From: Nostoc sp. CHAB 5715
GTDB lineage: Bacteria > Cyanobacteriota > Cyanobacteriia > Cyanobacteriales > Nostocaceae
NCBI RefSeq assembly: GCF_020829685.1
Contig: NZ_JAIVFR010000376.1
Location: forward strand, 1 to 6,525
Reading direction: 5' to 3'
Length of the DNA stretch: 6,525 nt
Made by a program: the position numbers and the translations under genes. Shown here one piece after another: positions 1-5,290 of the stretch (position 1 is its first letter; each line of letters opens with the position of its first letter). Under the pieces are notes generated by a model that saw only the letters and a program-made list of their open reading frames with translations, was not told where the DNA came from and did not search any database.

Positions 1-659
1 CCACTAAGATTAGTTTTATTAACGAAGTTGCTAATATTTGCGATCGCGTCGGTGCTGATGTCACCCAAGTAGCTAAAGGTATCGGTCTAGACTCCCGCAT
101 TGGTAACAAATTTTTACAAGCTGGTATTGGTTGGGGTGGTTCTTGTTTTCCCAAAGATGTCTCCGCTCTGGTTCACACTGCTGATGATTATGGCTATGAA
201 GCCCAATTACTCAAAGCTGCTGTCAGTGTCAACGAACGCCAGCGATTGATTGCTTTAGAAAAACTCCAAAAAGTTCTGAAAATTCTCAAAGGCAAAACAG
301 TCGGACTACTCGGACTGACCTTCAAGCCCGATACTGACGACTTGCGCGACGCCCCAGCCCTCAACCTAATTGAGCAGCTAAACCGACTGGGAGCCAAAGT
401 TAAAGCCTTTGACCCCATTGTTTCCCAAACAGGTTTACGTCATGGGCTTTCTGGTGTGCTAGTAGAAACCGATGCTGAAAGACTAGCTGATGGCTGCGAT
501 GCGTTGGTACTCGTCACCGAATGGCAGCAGTTCAGCACTCTCGACTATGTGAAGATGGCAAAATTGATGGCCCACCCCGTTATCATCGACGGTCGTAACT
601 TCCTTGACCCAGAAGCAATGATCCGGGCTGGATTCCAATATGTAGGGGTGGGAAGATAG
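1..659 (+). CDS. ugd: UDP-glucose 6-dehydrogenase, C-terminal part (5' end outside window)
   Basis: The frame is open from base 3 to the TAG at 657-659 and gives 218 residues; family members are about 450 residues, so the N-terminal Rossmann domain lies outside the window. Enzymes of this family oxidise UDP-glucose to UDP-glucuronate with two NAD+, in the cytoplasm, supplying sugar acids for exopolysaccharide and envelope glycans. What is seen: the central helix-domain motif KISFINEVANICDRVGAD, then GIGWGGSCFPKD (about 126-158), whose Cys is the catalytic nucleophile of the family, then GLTFKPDTDDLRDAP (about 309-353), which opens the C-terminal UDP-binding domain, and a typical end (PVIIDGRNFLDP). 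The frame has no stop or shift. GDP-mannose dehydrogenase is a related alternative, but these motifs fit UDP-glucose dehydrogenase better. A MITE begins 14 bp after the stop codon. Confidence 0.93.
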   Translation, partial: TKISFINEVANICDRVGADVTQVAKGIGLDSRIGNKFLQAGIGWGGSCFPKDVSALVHTADDYGYEAQLLKAAVSVNERQRLIALEKLQKVLKILKGKTVGLLGLTFKPDTDDLRDAPALNLIEQLNRLGAKVKAFDPIVSQTGLRHGLSGVLVETDAERLADGCDALVLVTEWQQFSTLDYVKMAKLMAHPVIIDGRNFLDPEAMIRAGFQYVGVGR

Positions 660-672
660 GATTTAGGAGTTA

Positions 673-795
673 GGGACTGACAAATAAAAAAATACTCAAT
701 TACTTCTTGTGCGGTGGGCGACACAAGCGCCCCAAGCCTTGGGCGGACAAGATGTTCACTCCACAAGATTGGATAATTTATTTGTTGGAAGTCCC
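673..795. mobile_element. 123-bp palindromic MITE (element A) with 10-bp target duplication
   Basis: The element begins GGGACT (673-678) and ends AGTCCC (790-795). A perfect 10-bp direct repeat, TTAGGAGTTA, flanks it at 663-672 and 796-805, as expected of a target-site duplication. The arms continue as an imperfect inverted repeat: CAAATAAA (681-688) pairs with TTTATTTG (777-784), and CTTGTG (706-711) with CACAAG (762-767). The centre is CCCAAG-C-CTTGGG (731-743). The whole element can therefore fold as one long hairpin. It contains no coding capacity, so it would depend on a transposase supplied in trans. Cyanobacterial MITEs of this size class are known (for example Nezha), but I cannot assign this one to a named family. 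Confidence 0.8.
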
Positions 796-847
796 TTAGG
801 AGTTATTGATTATCCTTAACTCCGTTCAAAACTTAAAGATTTACAGT

Positions 848-885
848 ACCGTCTAGAATTATTTAGGCGGTATTTAATTTGTTTT
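848..885. terminator. Hairpin terminator between convergent ugd and DUF2993 genes
   Basis: ACCGTCTA (848-855) and TAGGCGGT (864-871) form an 8-bp stem with one G-T wobble around an 8-base loop. On the + strand it is followed by the T-rich tract TTTAATTTGTTTT (873-885). It lies between ugd (ends 659) and the convergent DUF2993 gene (ends 952), where a shared terminator is expected. The + strand tail is the more convincing side. Confidence 0.6.
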
Positions 886-951
886 AAAGTGTCGCGTAAA
901 GGTGATCAGAAAGAGTTTATATTAACGTGAATTCGACGGCATAATTTCTTA

Positions 952-1746
952 TCAAGCACTACTTGGGATACGTTCAATTTCAGCATAACCACTGAAAATA
1001 AGTTTTTGACCTTCAGTTTCTAATCGGTTGAGCCGCATTTTTACTCCATCGAGGTCAAAACGATCAAGATCAACCATATTATCTAAAATTTCTACCAGCG
1101 CCACGCTCAAGGTTTGGGAGATTTCCCGTTGTGCTTCTGGCACTTGGTCAAGTTGAATTTTTGGATCTTTAAAAGAAACTCGCCGCCGCCTTTCAATGCC
1201 TATAGTTAAAATCATGCTCAAGGGTACGAGTTCGCCATTGTTTAAATCTGCTTTTGCTACAAGCTGTAAGCGATTCTCTGGCAATAGCTGTACCTGTACT
1301 TCCGTAAAGGAGACTGGCTCACCACCAGATAATTCTGTCAGTGATGGTACAGTGAGGTTAAGCAGGCGCTTTTTCACCAGTTCCGCATTAAAGGCTTGGT
1401 TTATGCCTGCTTCTGATAAAATTACTTGGGCGATCGCTTGAGTGGGTTGCTTAAGACTGAGTTTGCCACTTAAAACCGAGCCGAAGTCAATGGCCACCGC
1501 ATCGGTTTCAAAAGACATCTCCTCTACCGCGAAATCTTTCCGAATCACCAAACCACGACCGCTCATTTTGAAGCTATCAATGCTGCCTTGCAACAGTTTG
1601 CTGGAGGGATAGCAGCGCACAAAGACTTCTACTGACTCGCTCATGCTAAACAGGTGGCGAATCGTTTGGCTGGCGACCGTGTTGAGCATCCGCTCTCCCC
1701 AATCTGTGCCTTTAGGATCTTGTAAACCAGTAAGTCCGCCGAACAT
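952..1746 (-). CDS. DUF2993 (LmeA-like phospholipid-binding) family protein
   Basis: This encodes 264 residues when started at the ATG of MFGGLTGLQDPKGTDWGERM (1744-1746). A TTG 14 codons further upstream (1788) is also in frame, but I prefer the ATG because MFGGLTG is the N-terminus I recall for cyanobacterial homologues; neither start has a strong Shine-Dalgarno sequence. The middle part (VEVFVRCYPSSKLLQGSIDSF, then SFETDAVAIDFGSVLSGKL) and the repeated beta-rich segments match the cyanobacterial DUF2993 family. In actinobacteria, LmeA of this family binds phospholipid at the envelope during lipomannan elongation; the cyanobacterial role is not established. I see no signal peptide or membrane segment. 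The gene is intact, convergent with ugd, and appears monocistronic. Confidence 0.85.
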   Translation of the reverse strand: MFGGLTGLQDPKGTDWGERMLNTVASQTIRHLFSMSESVEVFVRCYPSSKLLQGSIDSFKMSGRGLVIRKDFAVEEMSFETDAVAIDFGSVLSGKLSLKQPTQAIAQVILSEAGINQAFNAELVKKRLLNLTVPSLTELSGGEPVSFTEVQVQLLPENRLQLVAKADLNNGELVPLSMILTIGIERRRRVSFKDPKIQLDQVPEAQREISQTLSVALVEILDNMVDLDRFDLDGVKMRLNRLETEGQKLIFSGYAEIERIPSSA

Positions 1747-1788
1747 GTGGTTTTGGGTCTCTAGAAGTTCTTTGTACTTTTGTAACAA

Positions 1789-2292
1789 ACTGTGAAGAAT
1801 ACAGCAAGCGATCCCATGATTAATTGTGCTGATGGGTAGGTGTAAGATGGTTGATGGTTAGAAGTTCACTGTGTAAAATGTTACTTTTAATCTAATGAGT
1901 GGGAATAATTGAACTAAGTTATTGCTAATACCAATTCTGTATGAAGATGCGCCAAAATATGAGGTAGGTGCATTTGGTTAAAACTTTATGGGTATGAGAT
2001 TACTTATTGAGATAAAAGAGAGTCACGTCGCTTCGCTCCGAATTCAAAATTCAAAACTTGTACTTAGCGTAGCCGAAGTATTCAAAATTCACGGCATAAA
2101 ATCCCCATAAATAAATTTAGGGGCTCTGAAAACTTGGACTTTTTGGCGTTAAAGCTGAAGCATCGTGGCACAATTGTTTTTATATTTTCCATAAATGAAT
2201 TTACTTGCTCTGTATCCTTTTTGTCTTCGGTCAAGAAGAATTGGACTAAAACATGTCATACAAGCAAGTAGTAAAGAACGACTACAAATGCT
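1789..2292. other. Gene-free spacer upstream of the DUF2993 gene
   Basis: About 500 bases of A/T-rich sequence without a convincing gene. It should hold the promoter of the DUF2993 gene at its left end, but I could not pick a reliable -10/-35 pair. The only clear structure is the short interspersed repeat at 2031-2091. A + strand open stretch at 2195-2419 has no coding character and overlaps the restriction-gene relic on the other strand. Confidence 0.5.
2031..2091. repeat. Short interspersed repeat cluster with duplicated 12-mer
   Basis: The 12-mer ATTCAAAATTCA occurs at 2042-2053 and again at 2080-2091. Between the copies lies CTTAGCGTAGCCGAAG, and before the first copy CGCTTCGCTCCG. Blocks of this kind (short CTTCG/CGAAG words joined by ATTCAAAATTC) are a familiar form of intergenic repeat in heterocystous cyanobacteria. 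There is no coding content. Confidence 0.5.
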
Positions 2293-2781
2293 CTACTGCT
2301 TAAAAAGTGGACAAGTGACAAGTAGGCACGCGATCACCCACAGATGTTCCGTCTTGTTAAGATACTCCTGCACGAGTGCGTGTGCTGATAACCTGGGTGT
2401 GCCACTGGGAGGACGATGATCTACCTTGATTCGACAACCAATAATGTGAATAGGTGGCTTGTTTTCGCCTAATTCTGCACGATGAGAAATCGCGTATGTT
2501 TGTCCCTCCACGACTTCAGCTTTAGCAGTGTAAACAGGGTTCTATCCGAGACTTCGTAGTAAGGGAACTACCCACAGTTCGCGGGTAACGCTGGTAGCGG
2601 TATCATCTGCATCTAACCTGTCTAATTGCCGTTGAAATGCTGCCCAATAAGCTTTAGCATCACCCCATGCGATCGCAATTTCATCTGCTAGCTTGTCAGT
2701 TTTGGTAAAACCAAAATCCTCTGGTGCTTGCCCTTTAAGATTACCTGCCAACAATTCAGCAGTCATATCTGCTGCTAACAA
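2293..2781 (-). pseudogene. Eco57I-type DNA methylase/restriction protein, N-terminal fragment with internal TAG
   Basis: Two stretches lie in one frame, separated by a single TAG (2542-2544). The first (2545-2781) contains GFTKTDKLADEIAIAWGDAK and TSVTRELWVVPLLRSLG. The second (2293-2541) contains EGQTYAISHRAELGEN, HIIGCRIKVDHRPPSG and LSAHALVQEYLNKTEHLW. I recognise this as the N-terminal region of large (over 1,000-residue) cyanobacterial Eco57I-type N6-adenine methylase/restriction proteins; this is from memory. Homologues as I recall them read LRSLGYNPVY or similar, so the TAG replaces a Tyr codon (TAC/TAT) by one substitution. After HLW (about 2345) the similarity ends and the frame stops at 2293, so the methylase motifs and everything beyond are missing. 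The start is uncertain: TTG at 2781, with AAGG four bases upstream, or ATG at 2766. The protein cannot be an active enzyme. Confidence 0.62.
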
Positions 2782-2787
2782 ATTACC

Positions 2788-3806
2788 TTATGGAAAGCTT
2801 TGAACCCATTCGTAAACGGATACTGGAGTTGTTTGGCAGATATTTAATCGAAAAAGGTGGCCTACTCTTCCTTGGAAATAGCCTGTTTCTTTCGGATCAT
2901 TTTTGGGGTCGATAAAAAATATTGTGCAGTTGGGATGAAGTTTTCTGACCCATTCCAAGGCGTTACTAACAAAATAATCCTTTCCCACACCGGGAACGCC
3001 AATAATAACCTACATTCCGCACCCTCAACTGTCACAATCGGTTTTTACTGTTTTTTAGACAGAAACAAAGCTACTGAATATACATAAAAACAGTAAAATA
3101 ACTGAAATCTAAAGAGGCAGAAGCATTATCTAAAACTACAACAATCATAAAAACCTAGTAATTACACTATGTGACACCCCAAGGTGCGGAATGTGGGATA
3201 ATAAGCGTGTTCTTTAAATTCTCTGCTAGTGACTTTGCTAGGTCTGGAATTTCTCGCTTGAAATCTACAAAGTTGGTTTGTTTGTCAGGAATAAGAGCAT
3301 AGCTAACATGCAAGCTTTCTTCGTCTGGAATTGTGGGTGGGGAATGATGAGATTCTGAGGTGGGGAGATAGCGATTAGTCCCTTTGGCGTTGATTAAATA
3401 AACTGTGCCTTTCTTGCTCATCTTGAATGCGATGCCCTCATGAAGTAGGCGATTTCTTAGAAACCACCAGTTTGCACCCTTTGGTGTACCGTGCTTCGGC
3501 GATTTTCGCTGCAACATCAACCTGCTGTTGAGATAGGGTGAGGTTCCATTGTTTAGAAGTATTTTCTTGGGATTTTTGCTGGAGAGAAGCGATCGCACCC
3601 CACTGATTTTTCAAGTTTCCAGAAGATAGGGCAACACACAAAGCAAACCCAAAGAAGAATACCGCCGTCATGGGGTTTCGTTGCAAATATTTCATAAACT
3701 GACTTTGCTCAAACTCTTTTAGTCTCGTTGATAGCGCTTGAGCAATTGTTTGGTCAGCAACTGAGTATCTGGAATTGTCTTGATAGATCGGGGCTTTTTC
3801 TTGCGC
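2788..3806 (-). pseudogene. Membrane-anchored P-loop ATPase (FtsK/VirD4-like?), broken by frameshift and MITE
   Basis: The gene is in three pieces. Piece 1 (3806 to about 3480) has MKYLQRNPMTAVFFFG from the ATG at 3695 and one membrane segment (AVFFFGFALCVALSS). Its frame is also open upstream to a TAG at 3807-3809, including ADQTIAQALSTRLKEFEQ, but without a normal start codon. Piece 2 (about 3480 to 3198) follows a one-base shift in the run at 3478-3483 and ends NLKNTLII. Piece 3 (3008 to 2788) reads GVPGVGKDYFVSNALEW, then TIFFIDPKNDPKETG. Element B (3009-3197) separates pieces 2 and 3. Removing 189 bp, one 7-bp duplication and one base leaves exactly 236 codons from 3695 to the stop at 2788. 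GVPGVGKD is a Walker A loop with Asp where Thr/Ser is usual. The following IDPK resembles the IDPK strand after the P-loop in FtsK/VirD4 ATPases. No Walker B is seen, so the 3' end is also lost. A DNA-pumping or coupling role is inference only. Confidence 0.68.
3009..3197. mobile_element. 189-bp MITE (element B) inside the ATPase gene, 7-bp target duplication
   Basis: The ends are CCTACATTCCGCACC (3009-3023) and GGTGCGGAATGTGGG (3183-3197), inverted repeats differing at one of 15 bases. Counting inward to base 28 the match resumes with TGTCACA on both sides, giving 22 of 28 and a two-block terminal repeat. The 7-bp direct repeat ATAATAA flanks the element (3002-3008 and 3198-3204). The A/T-rich interior has a perfect 13-bp inverted repeat, TTTTACTGTTTTT (3043-3055) and AAAAACAGTAAAA (3086-3098). 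There is no gene inside, so mobilisation must be in trans. Precise removal restores the host reading frame as NTLII-GVPGVGKDYF. I cannot name the transposase family. Confidence 0.85.
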
Positions 3807-4150
3807 CTACCTCCAGCAGAAATTCGTCAGGGTCAAAGTCTAAGGTGTCTAGAGCCTTGACATCTAAATCAGTCAGCGTTTGGGTGTAAACCGTTTGGTG
3901 TAACTGATGTTCAAGCACCGCACGAGCGATCGCTTCTCCTGCAACAATATCCACGAAGCCTTTGAACACGTTGATGGGGATATCGGTTTTTTCGCCTACT
4001 AATTCCATCGCTATCTGCTCAACTGGTACAAGGTCTTCTCCCAATGCCCAGGCAATCTGCCCATTGTTCTCGATTTAAAAAGTATGGGTCAAATTGACTA
4101 CGCACTCCCGAACGATGGTCAAAAAAATCCCAAATCTCAACTTTGCTCAC
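3719..4150 (-). pseudogene. Unrecognised gene upstream of the ATPase, frameshifted
   Basis: I do not recognise this protein. A frame from GTG 4150 reads VSKVEIWDFFDHRSGVRSQF and FDPYFLNRE, then loses sense near 4070. A second frame takes over at about 4068 (NGQIAWALGEDLVPVEQIAM) and runs through MELVGEKTDIPINVFKGFVD and EAIARAVLEHQLHQTVYTQT to DTLDFDPDEF (about 3830). Loss of two bases in the GAGA run near 4073 would explain the first switch. The annotated frame ends at a TGA at 3754. A third frame instead continues as GGRRKKKPRSIKTIPDTQLL to a TAA at 3719-3721, a basic tail that looks more natural and would need one further base near 3828. The C-terminal end overlaps the start region of the ATPase gene, so the two probably formed an operon. 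There is no membrane segment or known motif. Confidence 0.5.
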
Positions 4151-4311
4151 TGTTCATCGTGTTTCACACTTTATGTTTGGGTTGAAACAATTGCGTTCCA
4201 CTATTTAAATTCAATGCCTCAAAACCTCTATTTTTCGTGTGTTTTGGTGATGTTTTTGGGTTGGTTAAAATGATTTGAGGTGAGGAAAGCAAGTTAAGTG
4301 TGGAACGTGTT

Positions 4312-4352
4312 GATTCAGTTGTTACTGAAACACGTTTCAGTTATGTTTCAGT
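4312..4352. promoter_or_regulatory. Phased ACTGAAAC repeat array, candidate operator
   Basis: GATTCAGT (4312-4319), ACTGAAAC (4324-4331), GTTTCAGT (4334-4341) and GTTTCAGT (4345-4352) are variants of one 8-mer. The three same-strand copies start at 4312, 4334 and 4345, that is at multiples of 11 bp, so they face the same side of the helix. The inverted copy at 4324-4331 forms a dyad with 4334-4341 (ACTGAAA-CACG-TTTCAGT is perfect from 4324 to 4341). The array lies about 160 bp upstream of the - strand start at 4150 and just past the terminator of the next gene, a sensible place for an operator. The bound protein is unknown. Confidence 0.45.
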
Positions 4353-4360
4353 CATACGCC

Positions 4361-4388
4361 AATTAAAAACCCCACCATAGGGCGGGGT
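4361..4388 (-). terminator. Rho-independent terminator of the small - strand gene
   Basis: Read on the - strand, ACCCCGCC-CTAT-GGTGGGGT makes an 8-bp stem (4369-4388) with one G-U pair, followed by TTTTAATT. It lies 30 bp after the stop of the 62-codon gene at 4418-4606 and would separate that gene from the operator and ATPase cluster downstream. On the + strand the same stem contains an A-C mismatch and no T-run follows, so it works better on the - strand. Confidence 0.8.
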
Positions 4389-4417
4389 CTAGCGGTTGAT
4401 TGGCGAATTTAAGTCTG

Positions 4418-4606
4418 TCAGATTGTCGGAACCAAGAAATCGGGTGGCATGACTCGTCCAACCTGCTGCCAGTGAGCGTCCAATAGCCAGCAAGCAAGAA
4501 AAACGATCTGCTTTGGGCGATATTCGTTAGAGCAATAGCGCTCTGCGGTGCGGCGATCGCACGTCAAATAAAACGCTAGCTGAGTCAATGAAAGTTTAAG
4601 AAGCAA
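4418..4606 (-). CDS. Small putative helix-turn-helix protein (62 aa)
   Basis: The reading frame has the pattern LTQLAFYLTCDRRTAERYCS, then EYRPKQIVFLACWLLDAHW. The spacing (LxxLAxxL, then DRRTAERY, then RP and a hydrophobic helix) resembles a Cro/C1-type helix-turn-helix with the recognition helix at about residues 17-25; this is pattern recognition, not a family assignment. The start is weak: the frame opens with TTG at 4606, only two bases from a GAGG, and a second TTG lies at residue 8. There is no normal ATG in frame. The stop is followed after 30 bp by a strong terminator, and a perfect 28-bp palindrome touches the start. A small DNA-binding regulator acting on neighbouring sites is a reasonable guess, not shown. 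A relic of a longer protein is the alternative. Confidence 0.5.
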   Translation of the reverse strand: MLLKLSLTQLAFYLTCDRRTAERYCSNEYRPKQIVFLACWLLDAHWQQVGRVMPPDFLVPTI

Positions 4607-4634
4607 AACCTCATGAAAAATTTTTCATGAGGTT
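4607..4634. repeat. Perfect 28-bp palindrome (terminator or operator)
   Basis: The half-site AACCTCATGAAAAA is followed directly by its exact reverse complement, so the dyad is perfect over 28 bases with no spacer. It lies between the stop of the 65-codon frame (4653) and the start of the 62-codon frame (4606), both on the - strand. As RNA it makes a long stem followed on the - strand by TTTGCTTCTT, so it could terminate the upstream gene. As DNA it could be an operator for the putative HTH gene it abuts. It also carries the GAGG that would serve as that gene's ribosome site, so folding could hide translation initiation. Confidence 0.7.
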
Positions 4635-4652
4635 AATAATTAGTCCTAACTA

Positions 4653-4850
4653 TTAATTCCGAGAAGCGCGGTGCAGTTCTAATGCTGCGTCTTCCAAGTG
4701 TTTGATGACCTCTTCAGGGTTTGGTCGCTGGCGGAACATCCAGGCTGCAAGTGCCTCTAGTAAGTCCTGAAATGAAAAGCTCTCTTGTTCCAGTAAAGTT
4801 ATAAATTCGTCAAAGAATTTAATCAGCCCCTCCCTACGGGAATCTCGCAA
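4653..4850 (-). CDS. Hypothetical protein, C-terminal half of a possibly frameshifted gene
   Basis: This gives 65 residues from TTG 4850 (LRDSRREGLIKFFDEFITLL, then QDLLEALAAWMFRQRPNPEE, ending LHRASRN). It is helical, acidic and basic by turns, with no membrane segment and no motif I recognise. The frame is open upstream of this TTG as far as a TAG at 4899-4901 and there reads WRKHCVIGQASIRSA, which is as protein-like as the rest. The TTG is therefore probably not the true start. The simplest reading is that this is the C-terminal half of one protein of about 120 residues whose N-terminal half is the frame at 4834-5019, joined originally by a shift between 4837 and 4898. Two overlapping, translationally coupled genes (17-bp overlap) are the alternative. 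I know of no function. Confidence 0.45.
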   Translation of the reverse strand: MRDSRREGLIKFFDEFITLLEQESFSFQDLLEALAAWMFRQRPNPEEVIKHLEDAALELHRASRN

Positions 4851-5019
4851 AGCGCTGCGAATTGAGGCTTGTCCAATTACGCAATGCTTGCGCCAACTCT
4901 AATCCTGGTTTTAGCCAAGTGGTATCTTGCAGTTCTGGACAACGAGATTTGCTGATGTAGAGTATGTGTTCAGCAGAGAGTTCACCAGCAATGTCAAATT
5001 CGTACTCAAGCGATCGCAT
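4834..5019 (-). CDS. Hypothetical protein, N-terminal half of a possibly frameshifted gene
   Basis: This gives 61 residues from ATG 5019, MRSLEYEFDIAGELSAEHIL then YISKSRCPELQDTTWLKPGL, ending in TAG at 4834-4836. The first 45 or so residues look like a real domain; the last 20 (ELAQALRNWTSLNSQRFARF) are less convincing, because the alternative frame over the same bases reads smoothly into the next stretch. There is no strong Shine-Dalgarno sequence before the ATG, and a HIP1 octamer overlaps the start codon region (5010-5017). The last 17 bp overlap the frame at 4653-4850. It is probably one gene with its neighbour, broken by a single-base shift. The product is unrecognised, with no membrane segment or catalytic motif. 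Confidence 0.45.
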   Translation of the reverse strand: MRSLEYEFDIAGELSAEHILYISKSRCPELQDTTWLKPGLELAQALRNWTSLNSQRFARFP

Positions 5020-5033
5020 TTGATTGGTAGTCG

Positions 5034-5104
5034 GGGCGATCGCTTTTCACAACGTGGATGGCAAATGCCCTCAGCACTTGTTATTCACAGAAAAGTGATC
5101 GCCC
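5034..5104. repeat. HIP1-containing inverted repeat
   Basis: GGGCGATCGCTTTTC (5034-5048) and GAAAAGTGATCGCCC (5090-5104) are inverted repeats matching at 14 of 15 bases across a 41-base spacer. Only the left arm retains the intact HIP1 octamer; the right arm has GTGATCGC. A further HIP1 copy follows at 5118-5125. The stretch lies between the start of the - strand genes (5019) and the intron (5147), where promoters are expected. It may be a structured spacer or the remnant of a small repeat element. Confidence 0.55.
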
Positions 5105-5269
5105 TTTTCGTACAAGCGCGATCGCTGTCCTGAACCATGAAAATTAGTGCGATTCGTTGATAGCAAAATCGCGGCGAAAATTCGCAAATAAGCTATCCAA
5201 AGTGAAAACCGAGAGTAACTTTGAACTCTCGGTCTGATATGGGTGAAAGCCCCATCTACCAGACCGGAG

Positions 5270-5290
5270 GCGGAGCGTCTCCGGCTCCGC
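5270..5290. repeat. GC-rich palindrome in intron domain I
   Basis: GCGGAGC (5270-5276) and GCTCCGC (5284-5290) form a stem. CCGGAG (5264-5269) and CTCCGG (5279-5284) can form a competing one. The block is much richer in G+C than the surrounding intron and looks like the small GGAGCGTCTCC-type repeats scattered in cyanobacterial genomes, so it may be an insertion into a peripheral loop of the ribozyme. Confidence 0.45.

Noticed and set aside
1744..1788. TTG start 14 codons upstream for the DUF2993 protein
   Set aside because: The extra residues (LLQKYKELLETQNH) are not in homologues as I recall them, and an ATG at MFGGLTG is available.
2031..2091. CRISPR-like array
   Set aside because: There are only two 12-bp copies with no regular spacers; this is an interspersed repeat.
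2195..2419. + strand open frame of 74 codons
   Set aside because: The composition is not protein-like, it has no motif, and it overlaps the methylase fragment on the other strand, which has clear family resemblance.
2542..2544. TAG read through as an amino acid (suppression or recoding)
   Set aside because: The gene also lacks its whole 3' part, so simple decay explains the stop; no recoding signal is seen.
2857..3087. + strand open frame across the ATPase fragment and MITE B
   Set aside because: It is antisense to the P-loop coding sequence and runs through the MITE end, so it cannot be an old gene.
4418..5019. Toxin-antitoxin pair formed by the small - strand genes
   Set aside because: The sizes and overlap fit, but neither protein shows a toxin or antitoxin motif, and the frameshift explanation is simpler.
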